A stretch of DNA of 64,000 nucleotides from NCBI RefSeq assembly GCF_000759835.1, contig NZ_BBNB01000004.1, positions 1 to 64,000 of the forward strand, in the 5' to 3' direction. The notes beneath the pieces were generated by a model. The model worked only from the letters and a program-made list of their open reading frames with translations, was not told the origin of the DNA and ran no database searches. Each line of letters begins with the position of its first letter. The stretch's first letter is position 1. Shown here piece by piece: positions 18,641-31,220 of this stretch. The position numbers and the translations under genes were made by a program. The DNA is from Citrobacter sedlakii NBRC 105722. Its GTDB lineage: Bacteria > Pseudomonadota > Gammaproteobacteria > Enterobacterales > Enterobacteriaceae.

Positions 18641-19576
18641 TTACAACGCCTGGAAGTCTTCAATAACTTTTTCAATCATACGGTCAGGGCTGTAAGAATA
18701 GAGGACTTCTGGTGACAACGGTGCAATCGATGACTGTAAAAACCATTCAAAATCACCCCACGAGTGATATCCAGGAACAAAAAAACGATCCCTTGAAAAT
18801 ACCTCTGAATCCAGCACGCTGAGATTATTTGTAATTATTTTTTTATTAAAATATAGTGCTTCGAGAACCCGAAGTGTCCAACCCGACTGGTTTTGCTGAG
18901 TAATATCCACAATGATATCTGAAGCAAGAGCATGCGCTAAATTTTCTTTATAAGATAATGGTTCGTCGATCAGAAATCCAGAGTCATCATTCGTTTCATA
19001 GTCTTTAACCACATTAAAATCTAATTGCAGATTAAAGGATGTAAGTTTGTCTGCCAATTTAATTATTTCCGGTAGCCTTTTTTTATCTCTACCTAAAAAA
19101 AAGCATACAGGTTTTTTTGTTTTCTTATTCGCCAAAACATATTTATCAATTTCTTTCAAACCAACAGGAAAAAATTGGCCAATATATTTTAATTTGTCAT
19201 TAAAGTGACCGCGATTTTCAAAATCATAAATAATATCAAAAGCATGACTCCACTCCTTCAAAAAAGGAATGCTTACGGTATTCCTTAATAATAGCACCTT
19301 TCGACAATTCAAATTTTTGATAATATAAGGAGTCAGGCCTTTATTTATTACGCTATCATTAAAGACAGCAACATCCGTTGGCTTTAAATCTGCAATGCTT
19401 TTATGAATAAATTTTTTACCAAGCCAATCAGGTTGAATACCAATTTTTGTTAATTTCTTACCCCACCAGACATATCGTGATGGGACATCAATATTTGTAA
19501 CCGGGTAATGTTTATGTAAATAGCTAATCATGTGAGTCTCATAATCAGCTTTCCAGTTTATAAAATATATTTTCAT
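18641..19576 (-). CDS. waaS: WaaS-like LPS core modification protein
   Basis: This 311-residue protein lies exactly where K-12 waaS sits (between waaB and waaP) and has the same length. It is rich in Lys, Asn and Ile, from conspicuously AT-rich DNA. A GT-B-like C-terminal segment can be seen, with SGWTLRVLEALYFNKKIITN resembling the donor-site helix of glycosyltransferases. In K-12 WaaS is linked to rhamnose addition on the Kdo region. I did not recognise every stretch, so the symbol rests mainly on position and length. Confidence 0.65.
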   Translation of the reverse strand: MKIYFINWKADYETHMISYLHKHYPVTNIDVPSRYVWWGKKLTKIGIQPDWLGKKFIHKSIADLKPTDVAVFNDSVINKGLTPYIIKNLNCRKVLLLRNTVSIPFLKEWSHAFDIIYDFENRGHFNDKLKYIGQFFPVGLKEIDKYVLANKKTKKPVCFFLGRDKKRLPEIIKLADKLTSFNLQLDFNVVKDYETNDDSGFLIDEPLSYKENLAHALASDIIVDITQQNQSGWTLRVLEALYFNKKIITNNLSVLDSEVFSRDRFFVPGYHSWGDFEWFLQSSIAPLSPEVLYSYSPDRMIEKVIEDFQAL

Positions 19577-19611
19577 TTGCTGTTAACTGTGGCTCATCAA
19601 TTTCATACAAA

Positions 19612-20409
19612 TCACAACCCTTTTCTTATTGTTCTTTCTTTTATTTTTTCTGCTTTAATTTTTGCTGCACTTAATAACTTAGTTTCATCCCGTAAAATCG
19701 CGCTTAATGGCGCCTCAAAGTACACCTGCAAAAACCGCCAGATATCCCGCTGCGTCAAGCCAATATTCAGGGACGAGAAATACAAGCCGATCAGATCTTT
19801 ATCGCGCCAGCGGCGAGGCACTTTGCTTCGAATTTGCGCACGATGGAGATCGATGACGGACACCTTAAGCTCGCTCTCATGCCCCGAAAAGGGCAGGTGC
19901 AGGAGAAAGTGGCAAATATAGCAGTCGCGGTGATTGATACCGGCCGCGTGCATTTTACGAACCATCGTTGCGACGCGGTGAATAAGCATTCGCTTAATCT
20001 TTACGTCAGGCGGGTTTGACGCCCATTCCGCGCAGTAATCTTCCAGGCTGATAGTGGGCGTTAGATCTTCGGTAATAATAAACGAAGTTTTGGTCAGCGG
20101 ATTTAAACCTTTCTCACCAAAACCCACTCCGTGCATAGTATCCACCCCCACATCCCGGAGACGATGGATGGCGTTCCACTCTCTGTCGGCCCCTAAAACC
20201 GGCATGCGTAGCGAAAGTAAATTTTTGACGATCTCTTTGAGCGAAGTGCCCCGATGCCATTTAAGGAAATAGCTTTTCTCCGCCAGTTCAAATCGCAGCG
20301 TACGGCGGGTTTCCAGTTCCCTGAAAACGTCTCCCTGCAGCGTTTTAACTTCCTCAAAAGCATCTTTACCGCGCCATAACGTGGCTAACGGTTCCTTCAG
20401 TTCAACCAT
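19612..20409 (-). CDS. waaP: LPS core heptose(I) kinase WaaP
   Basis: WaaP phosphorylates heptose I, a modification important for outer-membrane integrity and for later WaaQ/WaaY steps. The kinase catalytic loop is [16 protein letters not shown] (HRD motif), and the metal-binding Asp lies in [13 protein letters not shown] set the start at ATG 20409 ([14 protein letters not shown]), which gives the family-typical 265 residues and overlaps the end of waaG by 8 bp. Longer in-frame extension upstream is not expected to be translated. Confidence 0.95.
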   Translation of the reverse strand: MVELKEPLATLWRGKDAFEEVKTLQGDVFRELETRRTLRFELAEKSYFLKWHRGTSLKEIVKNLLSLRMPVLGADREWNAIHRLRDVGVDTMHGVGFGEKGLNPLTKTSFIITEDLTPTISLEDYCAEWASNPPDVKIKRMLIHRVATMVRKMHAAGINHRDCYICHFLLHLPFSGHESELKVSVIDLHRAQIRSKVPRRWRDKDLIGLYFSSLNIGLTQRDIWRFLQVYFEAPLSAILRDETKLLSAAKIKAEKIKERTIRKGL

Positions 20410-21526
20410 CCAGATCACCTGTAATGATGTCCGCCGCTCTTTCCGGCAGACTGTACAAATCTTGCGTATCCGCATAATGGCGTGCGTTTTCAGCCCATGC
20501 GTTGCGCAATGATGGCTGCGTCAGCGCTTTACGTAAAATGTCGTTTAGTGCTTCTTGTTTCCAGGGCTCAGTGATGGCAACACCACAGTTAGCGTCTTCA
20601 ATATAGTGGGCAAAACCACATACCGCCGACGTGAGGACCGGCAACCCGGCGGCAATCGCCTCAAGCAAAACGATACCTGCCGCTTCCTGGTAAGCAGGGT
20701 GCAGCAGTATATCAGCGGCGGCCATCAGCTCTGCCACATCATTACGCCCGGAGAAAAAATGCACATTACCCCGTACGCCGCGTTTTTCCGCCAGCGCTTC
20801 AAATTTTCTGGGCTTGTCCTGGCCAACAACATACAGCAGCGTATTGTGGCGCAGCGCCTCCGGCAGGGAAGCCAGCGCTTCAATCGATCGATCCACGCCT
20901 TTACGCGTAAAGTCGGACCCCACCTGCAACAACAAATTTTGCTGTCCGGCGATCCCGTTCTTCTGACGATAAACCTCGCGAGCGTCCGGGATTTGCGCAC
21001 TGTATTTTCTGTCCGGATAGATCCCTGGCGGGAGGATATGGAAACGTTCCGCTTCGGTTTGATAATGCTTCTGGAAATCAGCAATCTGTTTATCGGTCAG
21101 CATCATCAGTTGCGTGGGCTTACCCTGTTCGAACGTCGCCCGTTCAAACGCCGCATAGTGGCGGTAACGGGATGTCAGGCGATAGAAAAAACCTTTCTCC
21201 TGCGCAACCTTCTCGGCATAACAGACATCAGCGGCAAAATAGACATCCAGACCCGGCATTTTGTTAAAGCCGACGACCCGATCCACCGGATGCGCTCGGA
21301 GATGCGCCTGCACCCACGCGTAATACTCTGCATTACGTCCGTGGTTGGTCCGTGATTTTACCGGCACGTGAATCAGTTCGAATCCTTCGGGATATTCCCC
21401 TTCCCAGGACTGAGTGTAAACGCGAACCTGATGTCCACGCGCAGCGACGGTTTGAGCAATACGCAGGAAGTCACGTTGTAATCCGCCAAACGGAAAATAC
21501 TTATACAGACAAAAAGCAACGATCAT
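20402..21526 (-). CDS. waaG: LPS core glucosyltransferase I WaaG
   Basis: WaaG is a GT4-family enzyme that adds the first outer-core glucose to heptose II. It starts [20 protein letters not shown], typical of WaaG, and carries the EX7E motif in [18 protein letters not shown]. The 374-residue length is normal. It is coupled to waaQ by an ATGA overlap (21523-21526) and to waaP by an 8-bp overlap, so waaQ-waaG-waaP are translationally linked. Confidence 0.97.
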   Translation of the reverse strand: MIVAFCLYKYFPFGGLQRDFLRIAQTVAARGHQVRVYTQSWEGEYPEGFELIHVPVKSRTNHGRNAEYYAWVQAHLRAHPVDRVVGFNKMPGLDVYFAADVCYAEKVAQEKGFFYRLTSRYRHYAAFERATFEQGKPTQLMMLTDKQIADFQKHYQTEAERFHILPPGIYPDRKYSAQIPDAREVYRQKNGIAGQQNLLLQVGSDFTRKGVDRSIEALASLPEALRHNTLLYVVGQDKPRKFEALAEKRGVRGNVHFFSGRNDVAELMAAADILLHPAYQEAAGIVLLEAIAAGLPVLTSAVCGFAHYIEDANCGVAITEPWKQEALNDILRKALTQPSLRNAWAENARHYADTQDLYSLPERAADIITGDLDG

Positions 21527-22593
21527 ACCGACGCATCCATCCCAATAATTTGCGCATTTTGTGGCAACATTTTTTCCGTCGCCGCAATCACGTCCTCTGC
21601 AGGTATAACGGACATATATTTTTTATTTCGATCCAGTTCACGTCGCTGAGGCATTGTCTGATAATCTCCCGCCCAAAACTGAATAATATTGTCAGTCCAG
21701 GGACGCCAGAAAACGTGGTCTGTCGCGCCAAAAAGGCATATCACCGGTGTTTTAACCGCGGCGGCAATGTGTCCGGGTGCAGAATCGACGCCAATAAAGA
21801 GCACGGCATGGTCGATCAACGCGCCTAATTCAGGGAAGCGGGTTTTTCCCGCAAGGCCAGTAACCGGTTTGGTTTCACACCCCTGGGCGATTTCTTCTAC
21901 GCAGGCTAAATCGTCTGCGGACGGGCCGGACGTCAGCACAACCTGATAACCACGACGTTCAAGGGCATCAATGACGCGGGAAAATTTTTCGTTATCCCAG
22001 CACTTAAATAATTGCCTTGCAGTTGGCTGAATCACCACATACTGGCGCGTCACGCCGAGTTTCGCCAGCTGCTGACGCATGTTTTCCCAGTGCTCTGGCA
22101 GATAACTCATCGTCGTTTCCGTTACCACATGCTCCAGCCCAAGCGGGCAGAGCGCAGACAATGTCCGCTCAACAACATGTTCGCCGCGGTAGGGAACGAG
22201 GTGCGTAAAACTGTTTTTCCAGAAGACGGACTGACGGTTGGCAAAGTCCTGGGATATTTTTACCCTGGCATTCAGGCACCGGACTATCAGCGCCACGATC
22301 CACTGGTCGGTAAGATTAATGACCAGGTCATACTGATTACTGCGTAAAGTCTTAATCAGCGAAAGCGCATTTTTGATTTTATCTGCCGTTCCCGCCCCCT
22401 TATTACTGATGCCATAAAGCGCATTTATCTCAGGGTTTTCAGACAAAATAGGTATCGTGTCCTGGTAAAGAAGCACATCGACTTTGGCGTCAGGATAATT
22501 TTTTTTCAGCGTACTAATAACGGGAGTGGTTAAAAGCATATCCCCGTGGAAACGCATCTTGATAACCAGAATTTTTCGAAAAGGCTTTTCCAC
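21523..22593 (-). CDS. waaQ: LPS heptosyltransferase III WaaQ
   Basis: WaaQ is a GT9 enzyme adding the branching heptose III to heptose II. Its N-terminal region is RKILVIKMRFHGDMLLTTP with the family catalytic Asp, and the donor site is VLFIGVDSAPGHIAAAVKTP. The start appears to be GTG at 22593 (356 residues), slightly longer than in K-12. It is the first gene of the long leftward core operon, and its untranslated leader contains JUMPstart/ops. Confidence 0.93.
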   Translation of the reverse strand: MEKPFRKILVIKMRFHGDMLLTTPVISTLKKNYPDAKVDVLLYQDTIPILSENPEINALYGISNKGAGTADKIKNALSLIKTLRSNQYDLVINLTDQWIVALIVRCLNARVKISQDFANRQSVFWKNSFTHLVPYRGEHVVERTLSALCPLGLEHVVTETTMSYLPEHWENMRQQLAKLGVTRQYVVIQPTARQLFKCWDNEKFSRVIDALERRGYQVVLTSGPSADDLACVEEIAQGCETKPVTGLAGKTRFPELGALIDHAVLFIGVDSAPGHIAAAVKTPVICLFGATDHVFWRPWTDNIIQFWAGDYQTMPQRRELDRNKKYMSVIPAEDVIAATEKMLPQNAQIIGMDASV

Positions 22594-22640
22594 ACGCGAC
22601 TCTTTTGTTGTGATTATCCGGTAATTTAAGCAGAAAAAAG

Positions 22641-22679
22641 CACGCTACCGCCCCAGGCTCAACAGCTACCTGATTACTG
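22641..22679 (-). promoter_or_regulatory. JUMPstart sequence with ops element (RfaH recruitment)
   Basis: On the minus strand this 39-bp segment reads as a near-consensus JUMPstart, ending with the ops core GGCGGTAG (22645-22652) followed by CGTG. The ops element pauses RNA polymerase and recruits RfaH, an antiterminator that lets transcription and coupled translation run through the long operon. The element sits about 50 nt ahead of the waaQ start, in the transcribed leader, as in E. coli and Salmonella. Confidence 0.95.
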
Positions 22680-23003
22680 ATACCGCACTGACTTTTATCC
22701 GCTAGTGTATCACTTCTTTCGCTGCGATCCGACACGAATAAACTTTAAGCAGTTAGCGATTTTTTGTTTTTTAAATCATATTGATAATTAATTTATCTGG
22801 GCTTTCTTAACGGCTTATCAAACGCACGATGCCCGCTTCAGGGCGCAAAAATCAATAAATCGCATAAAAATGCAAAAATTCTGTGTCTGACAGGCTTTAT
22901 TAGCCAGACTTAAGGCTATTTAAGTCAAAAACAGGAAAAGTAATGGTAAAGCCCTGGCTAAATACATAGAATCCCCAGCACATCCATAAGTCAGCTATTT
23001 ACT
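22680..23003. other. Divergent waaQ/waaA intergenic region
   Basis: There is no gene in this 324-bp AT-rich stretch. It must hold the waaQ-operon promoter (leftward, upstream of JUMPstart) and the waaA promoter (rightward). I do not see an unambiguous -35/-10 pair for either by eye. Confidence 0.6.
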
Positions 23004-24769
<1,766 letters not shown>

Positions 24770-24778
24770 ACGGCTAAT

Positions 24779-24795
24779 GCCGGATGTCATCCGGC
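24779..24795. terminator. Hairpin between coaD and mutM (partial REP-like)
   Basis: GCCGGAT and ATCCGGC form a 7-bp stem with a 3-base loop in the 40-bp gap between two convergent genes. The sequence resembles the core of a REP unit. It probably serves as a bidirectional 3'-end structure. Confidence 0.55.
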
Positions 24796-24809
24796 CATCT
24801 CTTTACGTT

Positions 24810-25619
24810 TTACTTCTGACAGCGGCGACAGTAAAACGTCGCGCGCTGGGCGTGCTTCGTCGCGATAATCGGCGTACCGCATACTCTGCACGGCTCGCCC
24901 TTACGGCCATATACCTGCAGTTCCTGAGCAAAATAGCCCGGCTTGCCATCACTTTGCAGAAAATCTTTTAGCGTCGTCCCACCCTGCTCGATGGATCGCA
25001 GTAAAACAGCCTTAATCACCCGCACCAACAGTTCACAGTCCGCTTCAGACAACGACGATGCCAGGCGGTCAGGATGAATGCCTGCGGCAAACAGAGACTC
25101 ACTGGCGTAAATATTCCCGACGCCCACCACCAGCTTGTTGTCCATCAACCAGGGTTTAATCGCCGTTTTCTTTTTCACGCACTTCTGATGCAAATACTCG
25201 CCGTTGAAATCGTCGCTGAGCGGTTCAGGCCCCAGATGCGCCAGCACGTTATGCCCTTCCAGCACCTTCGTCCACAGCCAGGCGCCAAAACGACGAGGAT
25301 CGGTGTAGCGTAGAACTTTACCATTGCTCATCACTAAGTCGACGTGATCATGCTTTTCAGCAGGAAGTTCTTCAGGAAGGATACGCAAGCTGCCCGACAT
25401 TCCCAGATGGATAATGATCCATCCGTCAGGAAGCTCCAGCAGAAGATATTTGGCACGGCGCTGAACACTGAGCACCGGCTGGTCGCTCAGACGATAGATC
25501 TCTTCAGAGACTGGCCAACGCAGACGGCCATTACGCACATGAGCATGCAGAATTTTGGCCCCGACCAGATGCGGCTCAATACCGCGGCGGCTGGTTTCGA
25601 CTTCAGGTAATTCAGGCAT
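24810..25619 (-). CDS. mutM: Formamidopyrimidine-DNA glycosylase (Fpg)
   Basis: MutM excises 8-oxoguanine and formamidopyrimidines and has AP-lyase activity. The mature N-terminus PELPEVET supplies the catalytic proline and Glu, and the C-terminal zinc finger is [25 protein letters not shown] set the start at 25619 because Pro must follow the initiator Met; this gives 269 residues, the normal length. It lies downstream of rpmB-rpmG, past a terminator, so it is probably reached partly by read-through. Confidence 0.97.
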   Translation of the reverse strand: MPELPEVETSRRGIEPHLVGAKILHAHVRNGRLRWPVSEEIYRLSDQPVLSVQRRAKYLLLELPDGWIIIHLGMSGSLRILPEELPAEKHDHVDLVMSNGKVLRYTDPRRFGAWLWTKVLEGHNVLAHLGPEPLSDDFNGEYLHQKCVKKKTAIKPWLMDNKLVVGVGNIYASESLFAAGIHPDRLASSLSEADCELLVRVIKAVLLRSIEQGGTTLKDFLQSDGKPGYFAQELQVYGRKGEPCRVCGTPIIATKHAQRATFYCRRCQK

Positions 25620-25671
25620 AGCGTCTCCGGTTGTGTTTCCGCTCTCACTTATATGGGGACAGCCAGAAAAC

Positions 25672-25698
25672 AAAAAACCCCGCCTGAGCGAGGTTTTT
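25672..25698 (-). terminator. Terminator after rpmG
   Basis: On the minus strand AAAACCTCGC pairs with GCGGGGTTTT (one U-G pair) around a 4-base loop, followed by a T-run. The pairing is better on the minus strand than on the plus strand, pointing to rpmB-rpmG as the terminated message. Confidence 0.85.
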
Positions 25699-25717
25699 CG
25701 TTACAGCAAAGCGAGAA

Positions 25718-25888
<171 letters not shown>

Positions 25889-25907
25889 TTATTTCCTCTT
25901 TAAGTAC

Positions 25908-26165
<258 letters not shown>

Positions 26166-26361
26166 TTAGCTCGAGCTTCGTATGGGGTATCGGCGCCTCG
26201 TCAGGCTTTACAGCCCGGTCATCGCATAGTTCTATTGAACTCTCGATTGCCAGGCCCAAATGCCAAACCCGAGATTCTCAAAGGTGGCGTAGTATACGCT
26301 GAGTCAGCGATGTGCTCAAGTCCCGAACAGACAAAGATCCCGATGGATCGCGCAAAGTCGG

Positions 26362-27027
26362 TCAAATCCAACCGCGTTCCGCAAAAGAAACGTACTCGCC
26401 GCGCCCCATAACAAGATGATCAAGCACACGGATGTCCATGAACTGGCAGCATTTTACCACACGCTCGGTGATGAGTTTATCCGCTTTGCTCGGCTCTGCA
26501 CACCCCGACGGGTGATTATGGGCAAGGATCACCGCTGAAGCGTTAATTTTGATCGCCTGCCGAACAATTTCACGTGGATGCACCTCAACATGGCTCAGCG
26601 TCCCCGAGAAAAGGCGGCTATGTTTAATAACCTTGTGCTGAGCGTCAAGGAAAATCGCCATAAACACCTCACGTTCTTCGCCGGCGAACTGGCTGCGCAG
26701 AAACGCTCGCGTCATTTCCGGACTCAGTAACGGATTTTCTTCTTTAAGCCGAACGTCATAAAAGCGCCGCGCCAGCTCCGCAATTCCCTTCAACTGCGCA
26801 TACTTTGCCACGCCAATCCCTGTGACCTTAACGAACTGGGCGTAGTCGGCAGTCAGCAAGCCGTACAAAGACCCAAAATGGTTGAGGATCTCTTTCGCCA
26901 ACGTAAAAACATCTTTCCCCTGCGTTCCCGTACGTAAAAAGAGCGCCAGCAGCTCGGCATCCGTGAGCGTCTCAACCCCCTGCGCCAACAATTTTTCCCT
27001 CGGCCATCTGCACTCAACGGTTTCCAT
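26362..27027 (-). CDS. radC: RadC/YicR family JAB-domain protein
   Basis: RadC proteins combine an N-terminal helix-hairpin-helix-like region ([14 protein letters not shown]) with a C-terminal JAB1/MPN-type metal domain, here complete with [14 protein letters not shown]. The historical DNA-repair role was due to a recG mutation, and the real function is unknown. I used ATG 27027 ([14 protein letters not shown]), giving 221 residues as in relatives. It is divergent from coaBC. Confidence 0.93.
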   Translation of the reverse strand: METVECRWPREKLLAQGVETLTDAELLALFLRTGTQGKDVFTLAKEILNHFGSLYGLLTADYAQFVKVTGIGVAKYAQLKGIAELARRFYDVRLKEENPLLSPEMTRAFLRSQFAGEEREVFMAIFLDAQHKVIKHSRLFSGTLSHVEVHPREIVRQAIKINASAVILAHNHPSGCAEPSKADKLITERVVKCCQFMDIRVLDHLVMGRGEYVSFAERGWI

Positions 27028-27199
27028 TTTTCTCTCCCCTCTGCCAGCGGGCATGTTGGCATAGCGCTTTTGGGGATTCGACGGTGAGTTTTCACGCCTG
27101 CGTAGCGCCTCGCAAAGTGATTCATGAGCGAGCACACGGCAGTTTAAGGATTGTGATAAAATGTCCGCCTTCTGGTGTCACCCAACAGGAAATATCATG

Positions 27200-28420
27200 A
27201 TGAGCCTGGCCGGTAAAAAGATCGTTCTCGGCGTCAGCGGCGGCATAGCCGCCTACAAAACCCCTGAACTGGTGCGTCGCCTGCGCGAACGCGGCGCTGA
27301 TGTCCGTGTGGCAATGACCGAAGCGGCAAAAGCCTTTATCACCCCACTGAGCCTACAGGCGGTTTCCGGGTATCCTGTTTCGGACAGCCTGCTTGATCCC
27401 GCAGCGGAAGCCGCAATGGGTCATATTGAGCTGGGAAAATGGGCTGATTTAGTGATTCTTGCCCCCGCCACGGCGGATCTCATCGCACGGGTTGCCGCGG
27501 GGATGGCCAACGATCTGGTTTCCACTATTTGTCTGGCGACACCGGCGCCCGTTGCCGTGTTACCGGCGATGAACCAGCAAATGTACCGCGCTGCCGCCAC
27601 ACAGCATAATCTGGCGGTGCTCGCCTCTCGCGGCCTGATAATCTGGGGACCGGATAGCGGTAGCCAGGCGTGCGGCGATGTCGGTCCGGGGCGGATGTTG
27701 GATCCCCTGACTATCGTTGATATGGCCGCGGCGCATTTTTTGCCTGTCAACGACCTGCAACATCTTAACATCATGATTACCGCGGGCCCGACGCGCGAGC
27801 CGCTCGATCCGGTGCGTTATATTTCCAATCACAGCTCCGGTAAGATGGGCTTTGCTATCGCCGCCGCTGCCGCTCGCCGTGGCGCAAACGTCACGCTGGT
27901 TTCCGGTCCGGTGTCATTACCCACGCCGCCTTTTGTACAGCGTGTAGACGTCATGACCGCACTGGAGATGGAAGCTGCGGTTCAGTCCGCCGTTAAGCAA
28001 CAGCATATTTTTATCGGCTGTGCGGCGGTGGCAGACTATCGGGCCGCCGCCGTCGCCAGTGAAAAAATAAAAAAACAGGCCACGCAGGGAGATGAATTAA
28101 CAGTAAAAATGGTCAAAAACCCTGACATTATCGCCGGGGTCGCCGCGCTGAAAGATTCTCGCCCCTTTGTCGTTGGGTTTGCCGCGGAAACAAATAATGT
28201 GGAAGAATACGCCCGGCAAAAGCGTATCCGTAAAAACCTTGATCTGATCTGCGCTAACGACGTTTCGCTTTCTAATCAAGGATTTAATAGCGACAGCAAT
28301 GCGTTACACCTTTTCTGGCAGGATGGAGATAAAGTCTTACCGCTTGAGCGCAAAGCACTCCTGGGCCAATTATTACTCGACGAGATCGTGACCCGTTATG
28401 ATGAAAAAAATCGACGTTAA
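27200..28420 (+). CDS. coaBC: Bifunctional phosphopantothenoylcysteine decarboxylase / phosphopantothenate-cysteine ligase
   Basis: CoaBC performs two successive steps of CoA synthesis. The N-terminal flavin-dependent CoaC domain shows [11 protein letters not shown], the catalytic His in [10 protein letters not shown], the PAMNQQM clamp and the catalytic Cys in [13 protein letters not shown]. The C-terminal CoaB domain begins near [18 protein letters not shown] and binds CTP. ATG 27200 gives the standard 406 residues. The last 20 bases overlap dut. Confidence 0.97.
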   Translation: MSLAGKKIVLGVSGGIAAYKTPELVRRLRERGADVRVAMTEAAKAFITPLSLQAVSGYPVSDSLLDPAAEAAMGHIELGKWADLVILAPATADLIARVAAGMANDLVSTICLATPAPVAVLPAMNQQMYRAAATQHNLAVLASRGLIIWGPDSGSQACGDVGPGRMLDPLTIVDMAAAHFLPVNDLQHLNIMITAGPTREPLDPVRYISNHSSGKMGFAIAAAAARRGANVTLVSGPVSLPTPPFVQRVDVMTALEMEAAVQSAVKQQHIFIGCAAVADYRAAAVASEKIKKQATQGDELTVKMVKNPDIIAGVAALKDSRPFVVGFAAETNNVEEYARQKRIRKNLDLICANDVSLSNQGFNSDSNALHLFWQDGDKVLPLERKALLGQLLLDEIVTRYDEKNRR

Positions 28421-28856
28421 GATTCTGGACCCGCGTGTTGGCAAGCAATTCCCGCTGCCGACCTATGCCACCTCCGGTTCTGCCGGACTTGACCTGCGAG
28501 CCTGTCTCGATGACGCCGTAGAACTGGCACCGGGCGCAACCACTCTGCTGCCAACCGGTCTGGCGATTCATATCGCCGATCCGTCTCTGGCTGCCGTTAT
28601 CCTGCCGCGTTCTGGCCTGGGCCATAAGCATGGTATCGTATTGGGCAACCTGATGGGCCTGATCGATTCCGACTATCAGGGGCAGTTGATGGTTTCTGTC
28701 TGGAACCGTGGGCAGGACAGCTTCACCATTGAGCCAGGCGAACGTATTGCGCAGATGGTTTTCGTGCCGGTTGTGCAGGCTGAATTTAATCTGGTAGAAG
28801 ATTTTGACGCCACCGATCGTGGTGAGGGCGGTTTCGGCCATTCCGGTCGTAAGTAA
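28401..28856 (+). CDS. dut: Deoxyuridine 5'-triphosphate nucleotidohydrolase
   Basis: This trimeric dUTPase hydrolyses dUTP to dUMP, limiting uracil in DNA and feeding thymidylate synthesis. All five family motifs can be seen: [34 protein letters not shown] and the C-terminal [10 protein letters not shown] arm. ATG 28401 gives 151 residues; ATG 28398 is also present. It overlaps coaBC by 20 bp and is followed by slmA. Confidence 0.97.
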   Translation: MKKIDVKILDPRVGKQFPLPTYATSGSAGLDLRACLDDAVELAPGATTLLPTGLAIHIADPSLAAVILPRSGLGHKHGIVLGNLMGLIDSDYQGQLMVSVWNRGQDSFTIEPGERIAQMVFVPVVQAEFNLVEDFDATDRGEGGFGHSGRK

Positions 28857-28964
28857 GGCATTACGCATCCCAATAACGTCATAACATCACCGCAAACGCC
28901 GGGTTTGCGGTCATAGTGTGGATGCTCGCCTGGCAAGTGCTTATTTTCAGGGGTATTTTGTAAC

Positions 28965-29561
28965 ATGGCAGAAAAACAAACTGCGAAAAGGAACCGTCGC
29001 GAAGAAATACTTCAGTCTCTGGCGCTGATGCTGGAATCCAGCGATGGAAGCCAACGCATCACCACGGCAAAACTGGCGGCTTCTGTCGGCGTGTCCGAAG
29101 CGGCGTTGTATCGCCACTTTCCCAGCAAGACTCGCATGTTCGATAGCCTGATAGAGTTTATCGAAGACAGCCTGATCACGCGTATCAACCTGATACTGAA
29201 AGATGAAAAAGACACCAGCACCCGTTTGCGCCTGATTGTGTTGCTGATTCTGGGATTCGGTGAACGTAACCCTGGGCTGACGCGTATCCTGACCGGCCAT
29301 GCGCTGATGTTTGAACAGGACCGTTTGCAGGGTCGCATTAATCAACTGTTTGAGCGTATTGAGGCGCAGCTGCGTCAAGTGCTGCGCGAAAAGCGTATGC
29401 GTGAAGGCGAAGGATACGTTACGGACGAAACGCTGCTGGCAAGCCAGATACTGGCTTTCTGTGAAGGCATGCTTTCACGCTTTGTGCGTAGCGAATTCAA
29501 ATACCGTCCTACGGACGATTTCGACGCCCGCTGGCCGTTGCTCGCTGCGCAGTTGCAATAA
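28965..29561 (+). CDS. slmA: Nucleoid occlusion factor SlmA
   Basis: SlmA is a TetR-family DNA-binding protein that, when bound to SBS sites, antagonises FtsZ assembly over the nucleoid. The N-terminal helix-turn-helix is at about residues 28-52 ([20 protein letters not shown]). Length is the standard 198 residues. It follows dut by 108 bp, a gap that contains a hairpin-like GCCGGGTTTGCGG segment. Confidence 0.97.
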   Translation: MAEKQTAKRNRREEILQSLALMLESSDGSQRITTAKLAASVGVSEAALYRHFPSKTRMFDSLIEFIEDSLITRINLILKDEKDTSTRLRLIVLLILGFGERNPGLTRILTGHALMFEQDRLQGRINQLFERIEAQLRQVLREKRMREGEGYVTDETLLASQILAFCEGMLSRFVRSEFKYRPTDDFDARWPLLAAQLQ

Positions 29562-29566
29562 CAAAA

Positions 29567-29643
29567 AGCCGGATGGCGGTTTCACCTTATCCGGCTTACA
29601 AAGAAATAACACAGCTCCGGTAAGCGCAACGCTACCGGGTCCG
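29567..29643. repeat. REP/BIME element between slmA and pyrE
   Basis: Two imperfect palindromic units lie here: a REP-type GCCGGATGGCGG...TTATCCGGC unit, then CCGGTAAGCGCAACGCTACCGG. They fill nearly all of the 86-bp gap between these convergent genes. Such elements bind gyrase, IHF or Pol I, or protect 3' ends. Confidence 0.8.
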
Positions 29644-29647
29644 TAAA

Positions 29648-30289
29648 TTACACACCATACGCTTCGCGATACGCCCGCACCGCCGCCAAATGACCTGCCA
29701 TTTCCGGCTTCTCTTCAAGATAGGCAATCAGGTCTTGCAGGGTGATGATAGAAATCACCTGACAGCCGTAGTCGCGCTCAACCTCCTGAATGGCGGAGAT
29801 TTCACCGCGACCCCGTTCCTGACGATCCAGAGAGATCAGCACGCCTGCCAGCGTCGCGCCGTTGGCCTGGATAATCTCCATCGACTCGCGTATCGCGGTA
29901 CCGGCAGTGATCACATCATCGACCAGCATAACGCGCCCCTGCAGCGGGCTACCGACCAGGCTACCGCCCTCGCCGTGATCTTTCGCTTCTTTGCGGTTAA
30001 AACAGTACGGCAGATCTTTGTCATGGTGCTCAGCCAGCGCGACCGCGGTGGTTGTCGCAATCGGGATGCCTTTGTAAGCAGGACCAAAGAGCAGATCGAA
30101 TTCAATTCCGGAATCCACTAACGCTTCGGCGTAAAAACGGCCTAACAGTGCCAGATCGCGCCCGGTATTAAACAGCCCGGCGTTGAAGAAATAGGGGCTT
30201 TTGCGCCCGGATTTCAGCGTAAATTCGCCAAACTTGAGTACCTGTTTGTTAAGCGCAAATTCAATAAACTGGCGCTGATATGGTTTCAT
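29648..30289 (-). CDS. pyrE: Orotate phosphoribosyltransferase
   Basis: PyrE converts orotate and PRPP to OMP in de novo pyrimidine synthesis. The PRPP-binding loop is [16 protein letters not shown], and [16 protein letters not shown]-like flexible loop residues ([10 protein letters not shown]) are present. Its length is 213 residues. It is downstream of rph and preceded by an attenuator, the arrangement in E. coli. Confidence 0.97.
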   Translation of the reverse strand: MKPYQRQFIEFALNKQVLKFGEFTLKSGRKSPYFFNAGLFNTGRDLALLGRFYAEALVDSGIEFDLLFGPAYKGIPIATTTAVALAEHHDKDLPYCFNRKEAKDHGEGGSLVGSPLQGRVMLVDDVITAGTAIRESMEIIQANGATLAGVLISLDRQERGRGEISAIQEVERDYGCQVISIITLQDLIAYLEEKPEMAGHLAAVRAYREAYGV

Positions 30290-30344
30290 GGATTCGCTCC
30301 TCTTTCACTTTCATCATTTACGAAATCTGTTTCGAAAACCGCAG

Positions 30345-30374
30345 ACAAAAAAAAGGCGACTCACTGGTCGCCTT
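30345..30374 (-). terminator. pyrE attenuator in the rph-pyrE intergenic region
   Basis: On the minus strand AAGGCGAC/GTCGCCTT form an 8-bp stem with a 6-base loop followed by a run of eight T. It starts 4 bp after the rph stop codon. In E. coli, UTP-sensitive coupling of rph translation to transcription decides whether this terminator forms; the same layout is conserved here. Confidence 0.92.
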
Positions 30375-30378
30375 AAAA

Positions 30379-31095
30379 TCAATTTGCCAACGCCGCCTTC
30401 TGCGTCGCGACAATGGATTCGATTCCCCCCCGGGCCAACGCCAACAGGGTGAGCAGTTCTTCATGGCTAAACGGCTCGCCTTCTGCCGTGCCCTGTACTT
30501 CAATGATGCGCCCGTCTTCGGTCATCACAACATTCATGTCCGTTTCTGCTGCGGAGTCTTCGACGTACTCCAGATCGCAAAGCGCTTCGCCGTTGACGAT
30601 CCCGACGGATACTGCCGCCACCATGCCTTTCATTGGATTGGTTTTTAGCTTACCGCTTGCCACCAGCTTATTCAGCGCATCGGCCAGCGCAACGCAGGCA
30701 CCAGTAATGGATGCCGTACGCGTACCGCCGTCGGCCTGGATCACGTCGCAGTCCAGCGTGATGGTAAATTCGCCCAGCGTTTTGAGATCCACCGCAGCGC
30801 GCAGCGCGCGGGCGATAAGACGCTGGATTTCCATCGTGCGCCCACCCTGCTTACCTTTCGCCGCTTCACGAGCGTTACGGGTATGGGTCGCGCGCGGCAG
30901 CATGCCATATTCCGCCGTGATCCAGCCCTGGCCCTGCCCTTTCAGAAAGCGCGGGACGCCTTCTTCAATCGAGGCGGTGCACAGCACTTTAGTATCGCCA
31001 AATTCGACCAGCACCGAGCCTTCAGCATGTTTTGTATAGTTACGGGTCAGGGTTACGGGACGCACCTGATTAGCGCTACGGCCTGCTGGACGCAT
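30379..31095 (-). CDS. rph: Ribonuclease PH
   Basis: RNase PH is a phosphate-dependent 3' exoribonuclease that trims tRNA precursors. The protein is intact at 238 residues and begins [20 protein letters not shown], unlike E. coli K-12 MG1655 where a frameshift removes the C-terminus and lowers pyrE expression. It also serves as the leader cistron for pyrE attenuation. It is divergent from yicC. Confidence 0.97.
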   Translation of the reverse strand: MRPAGRSANQVRPVTLTRNYTKHAEGSVLVEFGDTKVLCTASIEEGVPRFLKGQGQGWITAEYGMLPRATHTRNAREAAKGKQGGRTMEIQRLIARALRAAVDLKTLGEFTITLDCDVIQADGGTRTASITGACVALADALNKLVASGKLKTNPMKGMVAAVSVGIVNGEALCDLEYVEDSAAETDMNVVMTEDGRIIEVQGTAEGEPFSHEELLTLLALARGGIESIVATQKAALAN

Positions 31096-31220
31096 ATTGA
31101 AATCTCCGGCTTGAAACGAATGTGGCTGCGCATTATACGGACTTCCCGCTCTTATTCCTATCCTGACAAGGCCGGGATGGCTATAATCGTCCCATCTCTC
31201 CTTTAAAAACAGGAACGTCT

